Of a stretch of 12,739 bases of DNA, positions 1 to 6,984 are shown piece after piece. How positions within the stretch are numbered: position 1 is the stretch's first letter; each line of letters starts with the position of its first letter. Below the pieces are notes generated by a model that was given only the letters and a program-made list of their open reading frames with translations, did no database searches and was not told the origin of the DNA. The DNA is from Cycloclasticus sp. (GTDB lineage Bacteria > Pseudomonadota > Gammaproteobacteria > Methylococcales > Cycloclasticaceae). The stretch lies in the NCBI GenBank assembly GCA_019090295.1, contig JAHRWG010000100.1:1-12739 (forward strand). The letters are read 5' to 3'. Both the position numbers and the translations under genes were made by a program.

Positions 1-388
1 AATGAACCAGCCTATAGATAACCCGCAGGCAATAACCAACTTAATAGGCCCGCGTCAGCATTTATGTGCGCACACTCACCATGGCTTAAAGGTCATGAAT
101 ACTGATGACATTATTTATTTTAGAGCTGAGCATAAGTATGTCCAAGCCGTCAGCCGTCATGAGTCTGTTTTATTAGACGACTCGCTTAAAGCCCTAGAGC
201 AAGAATTTCATGCCACTTTTATTAGAATCCATCGCAATGCGCTGGTTAACATTAATTCAATTAGTTCAGTTCAAAAATCCTCATCTGGCCAACTTCATTT
301 ACATTTACTGGGCACGGACACAACTCTTATTATCAGCCGCCGCCACCACGCTAAATTAAACAAACATCTACGGCAAAGAATTGCTTAA
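1..388 (+). CDS. algR: AlgR-like LytTR response regulator, C-terminal part (5' truncated by window edge)
   Basis: This is the DNA-binding end of a LytTR-family response regulator. The visible 128 residues hold a linker and a complete LytTR domain (about residues 19-125), with the family blocks DDIIYF (35-40), a KYV stretch, FIRIHRNALVN (73-83) and ISRRHH (111-116). These blocks resemble the C-terminus of Pseudomonas AlgR as I remember it. The N-terminal receiver domain with its phospho-accepting Asp is absent because the window starts inside the gene. The ATG at base 2 lies in what should be the inter-domain linker and is probably an internal Met. The stop is TAA at 386-388. Position directly upstream of hemC is the known Pseudomonas algR-hemC arrangement and supports the symbol, though specific targets cannot be inferred. 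A free-standing LytTR protein is the alternative, but less likely. Confidence 0.82.
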   Translation, partial: MNQPIDNPQAITNLIGPRQHLCAHTHHGLKVMNTDDIIYFRAEHKYVQAVSRHESVLLDDSLKALEQEFHATFIRIHRNALVNINSISSVQKSSSGQLHLHLLGTDTTLIISRRHHAKLNKHLRQRIA

Positions 389-408
389 CTCAAAATACTC
401 GTTCGCAC

Positions 409-417
409 TGCTATAAT
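409..417 (+). promoter_or_regulatory. Extended -10 promoter for hemC
   Basis: TGCTATAAT is a perfect extended -10 element (TGn followed by consensus TATAAT at 412-417) in the 58-bp gap between algR and hemC. No good -35 hexamer sits 16-18 bp upstream, which is common for extended -10 promoters. The predicted start is near 424, giving hemC a leader of about 23 nt. It implies that the haem genes can be transcribed apart from algR. Confidence 0.6.
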
Positions 418-446
418 GCAGCTACATTAACAAATAAATACAGAAA

Positions 447-1379
447 ATGCCGCTTATCCGAATTGCAACCCGCCGTAGCCCTCTTGCCCTTTGGCAGGCA
501 GAACATGTTGCTAGCTCGCTCAAAAAGTCTCACCCCTCATTAACTGTTGAGCTGGTCAAAATGGTCACCCAGGGTGATAAAATTTTAGACACGCCTCTCG
601 CAAAAATTGGTGGCAAAGGCTTATTTGTTAAAGAACTTGAGCAGGGAATATTGAATGGTGACGCTGACATTGCAGTTCACTCGATGAAAGATGTGCCGGC
701 TCAGTTGCCTGATGGCTTAGAGATGGGCGCTATATTATTGCGCGAAGACCCCCGAGATGCGTTTGTTTCAAACCACTATTCAAATATCCAAGAGCTCCCT
801 CAAGGTGCTGTTGTAGGGACATCTAGCCTAAGACGACAGTGTCAGTTACTTAACTTAAGGCCCGACCTAATCATTAAATCGCTCCGTGGCAATGTTAACA
901 CCCGCTTAAAAAAACTAGACGATAATGAGTACGATGCCATTATCCTTGCGGCAGCTGGTTTAATACGCCTTGGGTTTGAAGAACGAATAAAAGAAGCCTT
1001 GCCGATCAACACCATGCTGGCCGCAATTGGCCAAGGTGCCATCGGCGTTGAGTGTCGTCAGGGTGACCAGGCCACACTAAATCTCATTAAGTGCCTTCAC
1101 GACCCTGCAACGGCCATTCGAGTGAGTGCCGAACGCGCCATGAACTTTACCTTAGAGGGCGGCTGCCAAGCGCCCATTGCTGGCCATGCGCGCATCAAAG
1201 GTTCTACCGTACGCTTGCATGGCTTAGTCGCTGAGCCAGATGGAAGCCTCCTTATTACGGAGCAATTAGAGGGGCCGCTAGAACAGGCCGAAGAAATAGG
1301 CCACACCATCGCCCTTCGTTTATTGAACAATGGCGCCAAAGCTATTTTAGATAAGCTTTACCACCATGCCGACCCATGA
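447..1379 (+). CDS. hemC: Porphobilinogen deaminase (hydroxymethylbilane synthase)
   Basis: HemC joins four porphobilinogen molecules head to tail into hydroxymethylbilane in the cytosol, a core step of tetrapyrrole synthesis. The protein is 310 residues, the normal length. Hallmarks are the start [16 protein letters not shown] (5-20), the HSMKDVP block with the catalytic Asp at about 82, the paired arginines SLRR (127-130), RGNVNTRL (147-154), and LEGGCQAPI, whose Cys at about 240 attaches the dipyrromethane cofactor. All expected catalytic residues are present. The start has almost no Shine-Dalgarno sequence (ACAGAAA upstream), but the N-terminus matches the family. An extended -10 promoter lies just upstream. 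The 3' end overlaps hemD by 14 bp, so the two are probably co-translated. Confidence 0.98.
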   Translation: MPLIRIATRRSPLALWQAEHVASSLKKSHPSLTVELVKMVTQGDKILDTPLAKIGGKGLFVKELEQGILNGDADIAVHSMKDVPAQLPDGLEMGAILLREDPRDAFVSNHYSNIQELPQGAVVGTSSLRRQCQLLNLRPDLIIKSLRGNVNTRLKKLDDNEYDAIILAAAGLIRLGFEERIKEALPINTMLAAIGQGAIGVECRQGDQATLNLIKCLHDPATAIRVSAERAMNFTLEGGCQAPIAGHARIKGSTVRLHGLVAEPDGSLLITEQLEGPLEQAEEIGHTIALRLLNNGAKAILDKLYHHADP

Positions 1380-2115
1380 GCCTAAAAAAAATGTTCTGGT
1401 CACACGGCCAGCTGAGCAAACGGCTAACTTATCAGCCTTATTAACAGAGGCAGGTTTTCAGCCCATTCTTTACCCAACTATTGGTATTTTTCCTGCACCC
1501 AACCCACTCGTGGCGCAGCAAGTCCTTAGTAACCTTCCCTTTTATAATTACGTCATATTTATTAGCCCTAATGCGGCCTTGCAAGCCGATTTGCTTTTAC
1601 AACAAAAGTGGCCGTCACTCGGCGCAACAACACTAGTGGCCATCGGCCCTAAAACGGCCTCAACATTAAATCAATTAGGGCAGTCACCGCTTATTATTGC
1701 CAACAAGCCTTTCAACTCGGAGGCTTTACTGGACCAACTACCCACACATAGCAAACAGCTACGCTGTTTAATCGTAAAAGGCCAAGGGGGGCGACAATTT
1801 TTAGCTGAGCAGCTCAAAAAGAAAGGCATGCACGTCAGCACACTCGATGTTTACTCTCGCGGCCTTCCCCAACCAACCCAGGAATTATCTAGCAAGACCA
1901 TTAGTTATGTCACCATCACCAGTCAATTGGCTTTAGATAACTTATACCAGCTTATTCCTGAAAAAATGAAGACATTGCAGCAACACGCTACTTTTGTTTT
2001 TTACAGTCAACGCATTGCCAACTATGCTTCTCAACGGGGCTGCCATCAATGCCTTATTAGCCATGAAGCAAGTGATGCTGGCTTAGTCTCCGCCTTACTT
2101 AATGCTAAAAAATAA
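1366..2115 (+). CDS. hemD: Uroporphyrinogen-III synthase
   Basis: HemD closes hydroxymethylbilane with inversion of ring D, giving uroporphyrinogen III, the branch point to haem, sirohaem and cobalamin. The 249-residue protein has the usual HemD fold signatures: LVTRP near the N-terminus (11-15), an IFISPNAA block, VAIGPKTAS in the middle, a YSRGLP hinge segment and TSQLALDNL in the second domain. HemD sequences diverge strongly, so the position after hemC is important support. It starts at an ATG inside the last codons of hemC (14-bp overlap, different frame), a sign of translational coupling. A second ATG at 1376 is out of frame. A 111-bp gap separates it from hemX. Confidence 0.93.
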   Translation: MPTHEPKKNVLVTRPAEQTANLSALLTEAGFQPILYPTIGIFPAPNPLVAQQVLSNLPFYNYVIFISPNAALQADLLLQQKWPSLGATTLVAIGPKTASTLNQLGQSPLIIANKPFNSEALLDQLPTHSKQLRCLIVKGQGGRQFLAEQLKKKGMHVSTLDVYSRGLPQPTQELSSKTISYVTITSQLALDNLYQLIPEKMKTLQQHATFVFYSQRIANYASQRGCHQCLISHEASDAGLVSALLNAKK

Positions 2116-2167
2116 CTATTGCAAGCACCTCTTTTATACTAAAAACTGAGCATGCATTGAAGAATTT

Positions 2168-2181
2168 ATTCTTTAAAGAAT
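2168..2181. promoter_or_regulatory. 14-bp perfect palindrome upstream of hemX (possible operator)
   Basis: ATTCTTTAAAGAAT reads the same on both strands. Just upstream, AGAAT at 2161-2165 forms another inverted pair with the ATTCT of the palindrome, so the half-site AGAAT occurs three times in alternating orientation across 2161-2181. It covers the place where the -35 element of the hemX promoter would lie. A repressor or activator site is inferred; no factor is identified. Confidence 0.35.
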
Positions 2182-2201
2182 CAAAATAAACACGTTATAC
2201 T
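2173..2201 (+). promoter_or_regulatory. Candidate sigma-70 promoter for hemXY
   Basis: TATACT at 2196-2201 is a good -10 hexamer, with a weak TTAAAG (2173-2178) at a 17-bp spacing as -35. Another TATACT at 2135-2140 lacks a usable -35. The 111-bp hemD-hemX gap is the longest in the haem cluster, which fits an internal promoter. Support is hexamer matching only. Confidence 0.4.
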
Positions 2202-2226
2202 CTTTATTTTACATCCTTGGGTAACC

Positions 2227-3381
2227 GTGATGACTACCAAGCAAGAAAAAACTAAACCGCAAACGCCTAAACCAGCTGACAAGCAAGGGCAACCAACAGC
2301 GGTAATTAAAAAACCCTCCAATGTTCTTGCTTGGTTCACAATACTGTTAGTTTTCATTGCTTCGGGGAGCGGTTACTTCGCCTATATTCAGCTTCAGCAA
2401 CAAAGCATGAATCAGTCAGGGCTCTCTTTAAAAAACCACCAAGATGCTCTCAATCAGGTGGCCTCACTACTTAAAACTAATCAGTCATTAAGTGCCAACC
2501 TAACCGCCCTGACTGAGCAGTTTAATCGCGCTCAACTCATTTCCAATGACAAAGTTGCACGTATAGAAAAGCAAGTGAGCAAAAACAAGCGACAGTGGCT
2601 CATTGCAGAGGCTCAATACCTTGTTAACCTGGCCAATATTCGCCTCCAATTAGTCGGTGATGTTGAGACTGCGATTATTGCTTTACAGTCGGCAGATACT
2701 CGCCTCAAACAAAATGGTGACCCATTAACCTTTAAAATCCGTGACCAGTTAGCGAAAGAAATAAGCCGTTTAAAAAATGCTCCTCAGCCTGATTTAGTCG
2801 GCATTTCCGCCCAGCTCATTGCGCTAGAGTCACTGGTCGGCCATATGCACGTTCACACACCGCATGCTGGTAAGGCTCAAGCTGCTCACATAGGCTCCTC
2901 TCCCAGCATGCCTCAAAGCGTCCAAGAAACCATTGATAATGCATGGGAAAACTTTAGTAAGCTTATTGTGATTCGTCGCCATGACAAACCATTAGCTGCC
3001 ACCATGACCCCCCAGCAAGTTGAGCTCATTAAGCAAAATTTGGCACTCAAACTGGAAGCGGCTAGGCTTGCCTTAATTAATCAGGATCAAGCCTTATACC
3101 TAGCGTGTATCAATATTACGTCACAATGGATCACCGACTACTTTGACCCCACAGACAAAACCGTTGTGTTAGTAACAAGCGAATTAGCTCAGTTAAAAGG
3201 CTTGACCATTAAGGCCAGCTACCCCTCCATTGCCTTGTCATTAAAAATGCTAAATGAACTGCCCATTTTAGCGATTGAAGAACAGCAAACAGTCTCGTCC
3301 AAGGCCATCGCTAAAGAACAAGAAAGCAAACCACTCGCAAACCCCAGCACCTTACAACAGCCCGCCACTGAATTGCCATGA
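2227..3381 (+). CDS. hemX: HemX-family inner-membrane protein
   Basis: HemX proteins are membrane-anchored companions of the hemCD genes in gammaproteobacteria, with no proven enzymatic role. This 384-residue protein has a charged, Lys/Pro-rich cytosolic start (1-30), one transmembrane segment (about 33-55), then a Gln- and Leu-rich region likely to be coiled coil (56-120), followed by the helical periplasmic domain with the family segment RQWLIAEAQYLVNLANIRL (residues about 118-136). The tail from about 355 is low-complexity. The name 'uroporphyrinogen methyltransferase' often attached to this family has no support here, as no SAM-binding motifs are visible. The start is GTG at 2227 or, more likely, ATG at 2230; a GGG lies about 8 bp before the ATG. 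It ends in an ATGA overlap with hemY. Confidence 0.9.
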   Translation: MMTTKQEKTKPQTPKPADKQGQPTAVIKKPSNVLAWFTILLVFIASGSGYFAYIQLQQQSMNQSGLSLKNHQDALNQVASLLKTNQSLSANLTALTEQFNRAQLISNDKVARIEKQVSKNKRQWLIAEAQYLVNLANIRLQLVGDVETAIIALQSADTRLKQNGDPLTFKIRDQLAKEISRLKNAPQPDLVGISAQLIALESLVGHMHVHTPHAGKAQAAHIGSSPSMPQSVQETIDNAWENFSKLIVIRRHDKPLAATMTPQQVELIKQNLALKLEAARLALINQDQALYLACINITSQWITDYFDPTDKTVVLVTSELAQLKGLTIKASYPSIALSLKMLNELPILAIEEQQTVSSKAIAKEQESKPLANPSTLQQPATELP

Positions 3382-4604
3382 GATTAACGTTAACCTTTAT
3401 TAGCGCCCTTATTATTGCAACAGGGCTGGCATACTTAGTTCATATAGACCCTGGTTTTGTTTTATTAACGTATGGCAACATCTCGGTTGAGACATCACTA
3501 GCCGTCCTAGTTTTTTTAATCTTTATTAGCTTTATTATTGCCTACCTAGGCCTTCGGATTTTCTTCAATATCAAAAAGATGCCTAAGGCGCTCACGCTAT
3601 GGCGAACTCAGCATAAACAAAGCCGCTCACAACGCGAGTTAAATGACGGCTTAATTGACGCTGCCGAAGGCCATTGGAAACGCTCTGAGAAACGTTTACT
3701 TAAACATGCGTCGCAAAGCGCCACCCCCTTGTTAAACTATATAAGCGCTGCCCAGGCTGCCCAATCCCAGGGTGCTTATGAACGTAGGGACCAATATTTA
3801 GTCAAAGCGACAAAGGCATTGCCAGCGCAGACACAGGCTATTCAGTTAATGCGTGCCGAACTTCAGTTTTCGGCTGGCCAATTGGAACAAGCGCTGGCCT
3901 CTTTGCAACAACTTCATACGGACAACCCAACACAACCAGCCGTACTTGTTTTATTGATGAAAACTTATCATCAACTCAAAGACTGGGAAGCATTGCACTT
4001 ATTGCTTCCGTCAATTAGAGCCCATAAAATGATCGCTATCGAGCAGTGGAAATCTATTGAAAGTGACATGCTGACCCATTTATTTAACAAGCCTGGCTTA
4101 TCATTAACGTCTCTTTGGAATACGCTCGATAAGGGCCAGAAAACCATCCCCGCTTATGCAGCAGCTTATGCCGAGTCCCTTATTCAAAACCAGCAAAGTG
4201 AACATGCTGAGAGCATCCTTCTAAAAAGTCTTCATAAACAAGTCAGCTCAAACTTATTGAGACTTTATGGCTTGTTAGACATTGATCGAAGTAAGAAAAT
4301 TCAGCAGTTAGAAAAGTGGTTAAAAAAGGAACCGTCACATATCAATATGTTGAATCTTCTTGGCCAGTTATGTCTGCAGCAAGGGCTTTTAGGAAAAGCA
4401 AAGGGCTACTTAGACAAAAGTCTTTCGATCAAACCTAGCACTATGGCTTACTTATTAATGGGCCATCTCCATGAAAAACAAGACCACCCTGCGGAGCAAG
4501 CCAGCCGCTGTTATAAGTCGGGCTTAGAGTTAAGCTTAGATCTGCCAGTGAGTCAAAACCCACCGTCGCTAAACGGACCAGGCAACTCTCTTCCAGCAAA
4601 GTAA
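3378..4604 (+). CDS. hemY: HemY-family TPR inner-membrane protein
   Basis: HemY of the proteobacterial hemCDXY cluster is an inner-membrane tetratricopeptide protein associated with late haem synthesis. It is unrelated to the Bacillus protoporphyrinogen oxidase of the same name. The 408 residues show two N-terminal transmembrane helices (about 4-22 and 40-63) with a short loop between them that includes the family segment DPGFVLLTYGN, then a long helical region (about 85-385) of degenerate TPR repeats. A clear late example is the segment with LNLLGQLCLQQGLLGKAKGY (about 325-345). It has the usual HemY length. Translation is probably coupled to hemX through the ATGA overlap at 3378-3381. It ends only 13 bp before the convergent ubiD stop. 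Confidence 0.9.
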   Translation: MRLTLTFISALIIATGLAYLVHIDPGFVLLTYGNISVETSLAVLVFLIFISFIIAYLGLRIFFNIKKMPKALTLWRTQHKQSRSQRELNDGLIDAAEGHWKRSEKRLLKHASQSATPLLNYISAAQAAQSQGAYERRDQYLVKATKALPAQTQAIQLMRAELQFSAGQLEQALASLQQLHTDNPTQPAVLVLLMKTYHQLKDWEALHLLLPSIRAHKMIAIEQWKSIESDMLTHLFNKPGLSLTSLWNTLDKGQKTIPAYAAAYAESLIQNQQSEHAESILLKSLHKQVSSNLLRLYGLLDIDRSKKIQQLEKWLKKEPSHINMLNLLGQLCLQQGLLGKAKGYLDKSLSIKPSTMAYLLMGHLHEKQDHPAEQASRCYKSGLELSLDLPVSQNPPSLNGPGNSLPAK

Positions 4605-4617
4605 CTGACCGGTCACA

Positions 4618-6096
4618 TTATTCGCTAAGCTCACCCAAACCAAGCTTAGCCCATAGGTCATCAACCTTTTGCTTAACTGCAGCCTCCATCACAATGGGTG
4701 CTCCCCACTCTCGACTTGTTTCACCCGGCCATTTATTAGTCGCATCCACGCCCATTTTTGACCCCAAACCTGATACTGGCGAGGCAAAATCCAGGTAATC
4801 AATAGGGGTATTCTCTATGACCGTCATATCTCGTGCTGGGTCAACTCGCGTTGTCATCGCCCAAATAACCGACTCCCAGTTACGCACATCGATATCGTCA
4901 TCGGTCACGACCACAAACTTTGTATACATAAACTGGCGCAAAAATGACCAAACACCAAACATCACTCGCTTTGCATGGCCAGGGTATTGTTTTTTCATGC
5001 TCACAATAGCCATTCGGTATGAGCACCCTTCAGGGGGCAAATAAAAATCCACAATTTCCGTAAACTGTTTTTTCAGTATCGGCACAAACACTTCATTCAA
5101 TGCTACCCCTAAAACAGCGGGTTCATCGGGTGGTTTGCCGGTGTAGGTAGAGTGATAAATTGGGCTTTTTCGGTGAGTGATTCGTTCAATAGTGAAAACT
5201 GGGAAACGCTCTACTTCATTATAGTAACCGGTGTGATCACCGAATGGGCCTTCATCAGCCATCTCATCTGGGTAGATATACCCTTCCAAAACAAATTCTG
5301 CATTGGCTGGCACTTGCAGATCGTGCGTTAAGCAGCGTGTAATATCTGTTTTTGAACCGCGCAACAACCCTGCAAATGCATACTCTGACAAACTATCGGG
5401 TACGGGTGTTACGGCTGCTAGTATACTCGCTGGATCTGCTCCTAATGCTACTGCAACTGGAAAGGGCTCACCTGGGTTCGCTTCTTGCCAGGCCTTAAAA
5501 TCTAAAGCACCACCACGATGCGCCAACCAACGCATGATCACTTTATTTCGACCAATCACTTGTTGTCGGTAAATGCCTAAGTTTTGCCGTTTAGCGTTAG
5601 GGCCTTTGGTAACCACTAGTGGCCAAGTAATTAATGGGCCTGCATCACCTGGCCAACAAGTTTGTATTGGCCATTTTGCCAAGTCCACCTCGTCGGCCTC
5701 AATAACAACTTGCTGGCACAAGGGTTTTTTAACCTCTTTAGGTGCCATATTTAACACCTGCTTATAGATTGGCAGCTTTGCCCAAGCATCTTTTAAGCCC
5801 GCTGGTGGTTCCGGTTCTTTAAGCGCGGCCAGCACCTCACCGACACCGCCTAATGCTTCTACGCTCTCTTGCCCCATACCCAAAGCAACTCGCCTAGGTG
5901 TACCAAATAAATTGGCTAAAACTGGCGTTGAGTACCCCTTAGGGTTTTCAAACAATAGCGCTGGCCCTTCTTGCCGAAGTACACGGTCACAAATTTCCGT
6001 CATTTCCAAATGCGGGTCAATCTCCTCAGAAATTCGTTTTAACTCACCCAACTCTTCAAGTTTTGAGATAAAATCACGCAAGTCTTTATAATTCAT
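4618..6096 (-). CDS. ubiD: 4-hydroxy-3-polyprenylbenzoate decarboxylase UbiD
   Basis: UbiD decarboxylates 3-octaprenyl-4-hydroxybenzoate in ubiquinone synthesis, using prenylated FMN supplied by UbiX (not in this window). From the chosen start it has 492 residues, close to the E. coli length. Family blocks include [19 protein letters not shown] (172-190) for cofactor and metal binding, followed by [10 protein letters not shown] (191-200), and [14 protein letters not shown] (281-294) with the conserved acidic residues. The open frame runs to an ATG at 6144, but I place the start at 6096. The N-terminus [10 protein letters not shown] is typical of UbiD, and AAAGGAG precedes that ATG at good spacing, while the 16 extra residues look unrelated. 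It is divergent from the tusA-like gene and convergent with hemY. Confidence 0.96.
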   Translation of the reverse strand: MNYKDLRDFISKLEELGELKRISEEIDPHLEMTEICDRVLRQEGPALLFENPKGYSTPVLANLFGTPRRVALGMGQESVEALGGVGEVLAALKEPEPPAGLKDAWAKLPIYKQVLNMAPKEVKKPLCQQVVIEADEVDLAKWPIQTCWPGDAGPLITWPLVVTKGPNAKRQNLGIYRQQVIGRNKVIMRWLAHRGGALDFKAWQEANPGEPFPVAVALGADPASILAAVTPVPDSLSEYAFAGLLRGSKTDITRCLTHDLQVPANAEFVLEGYIYPDEMADEGPFGDHTGYYNEVERFPVFTIERITHRKSPIYHSTYTGKPPDEPAVLGVALNEVFVPILKKQFTEIVDFYLPPEGCSYRMAIVSMKKQYPGHAKRVMFGVWSFLRQFMYTKFVVVTDDDIDVRNWESVIWAMTTRVDPARDMTVIENTPIDYLDFASPVSGLGSKMGVDATNKWPGETSREWGAPIVMEAAVKQKVDDLWAKLGLGELSE

Positions 6097-6162
6097 AAGC
6101 TCCTTTAAGGCTGTCGGTCGTTCATTCCAATCACAAAATAACATTTATACACACACGAAGAT

Positions 6163-6393
6163 ATGCAATACGATGTAGTCCTTGATGTCAGCGGCTTAAA
6201 CTGCCCCCTCCCCTTACTAAGGCTCAAACAGTTTTTAGCAAAAACCGAGAGCGGGTCTGTTATCAAAGTCATTGCCACTGACCCTGCTGCGCATTTGGAC
6301 ATCGGTGTTTTTATCGATAAGTCAGTGCATCAAATGCTGTCATTTAATCGCGATGACGATTATCAGTATTTTTATATTAAAAAATTAAGTTAA
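6163..6393 (+). CDS. TusA/SirA-family sulfur carrier protein
   Basis: This small cytosolic protein (76 residues) belongs to the TusA/YedF/SirA-like family, whose members carry persulfide sulfur on one Cys for tRNA thiolation, molybdenum cofactor synthesis or sulfur oxidation. The signature is intact: LDVSGLNCPLPLLRLK has the CPxP motif at 14-17 with the acceptor Cys14. A central stretch, VIKVIATDPAAHLDIGVF, matches the family's beta-strand and helix. The C-terminus ends in a YFYIKKLS strand. Which of the subfamilies it serves cannot be told from the sequence, so no symbol is given. The ATG follows a weak GAAG. The 66-bp spacer shared with ubiD contains an AT-rich TTTATACA segment (6144-6151) that could serve as a -10 on either strand. 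No sulfur-relay partners are in the window. Confidence 0.88.
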   Translation: MQYDVVLDVSGLNCPLPLLRLKQFLAKTESGSVIKVIATDPAAHLDIGVFIDKSVHQMLSFNRDDDYQYFYIKKLS

Positions 6394-6407
6394 GCACCAT
6401 CGCTTGG

Positions 6408-6983
6408 CTAAATTCGAAAGCCTCCGTGCTTTTTAAGTTGCCGTCTATCCTGAATATATACGCCCAGAAATACACCTGCAATAAGGCTTATTACAGTGAT
6501 ACCCAACAGCGTTATAAAGCCCAGACCTTGTTTGCTTTTTGAACGTTCAGTGGGTGCTAACAGCTCATAACCTACTTTAGATCTGTCCGTGCTAAGTTCA
6601 ACCCCCTTTAATAGGGCACTAGCCGCAGGTGGTTCTTCTACTACCAACTTTTGTTGCTTATTTAAACGTTGCTCTGCTACTTCCAATCGTCCTTGTAATT
6701 GCCTATATTTACTTTGCAGCTCTAACAGCCTTACGTTTGCGGGTATTGTCTCGGTTATGAGGCGCTTTTCAACCCAGCCAGTACTCTCATCGACTAATTT
6801 AATGTTTAAAAACTCACCTTTTTGCGCCAAAACCTCAACCGGTGTGCCACTTGGCAGTAGACCAACCGGCTGCTCCTGATCACTCGGCTTGGCATACATT
6901 CCCGCTAATAGTTTATCGGTAATATGTGCTGAATGAGCCAGTAGCGGCAAGCAGAGCAATACCATTAAAAGCCGTGCGAGCAT
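6408..6983 (-). CDS. SH3-domain, C-terminally anchored membrane protein (YgiM/TIGR04211-like)
   Basis: The 191-residue protein is built as follows: signal peptide (about 1-19, MLARLLMVLLCLPLLAHSAH), a bacterial SH3 domain (about 22-80, with GLLPSGTPVEVL and GWVEKRLI), a Glu/Gln-rich coiled coil (about 84-115), a linker, and one transmembrane helix (about 154-177) followed by a basic tail (DRRQLKKHGG). This is the architecture of the YgiM/TIGR04211 'SH3 domain protein' family, which places the SH3 domain in the periplasm, presumably near the cell wall. The molecular role is unknown. It starts one base after the prlC stop and has no clear Shine-Dalgarno sequence, so its translation probably depends on prlC. 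It converges with the tusA-like gene with a 14-bp gap and no visible terminator. Confidence 0.85.
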   Translation of the reverse strand: MLARLLMVLLCLPLLAHSAHITDKLLAGMYAKPSDQEQPVGLLPSGTPVEVLAQKGEFLNIKLVDESTGWVEKRLITETIPANVRLLELQSKYRQLQGRLEVAEQRLNKQQKLVVEEPPAASALLKGVELSTDRSKVGYELLAPTERSKSKQGLGFITLLGITVISLIAGVFLGVYIQDRRQLKKHGGFRI

Positions 6984-6984
6984 G

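Noticed and set aside
2227..3381. Reading HemX as a uroporphyrinogen-III C-methyltransferase, as often labelled.
   Set aside because: No SAM-methyltransferase motifs are visible; the protein is one membrane helix followed by a helical domain.
4606..4615. TGACCGGTCA, a perfect 10-bp palindrome in the 13-bp gap between the convergent hemY and ubiD stops.
   Set aside because: There is no loop and no T-tract, so it is not an intrinsic terminator. A palindrome this short can occur by chance.
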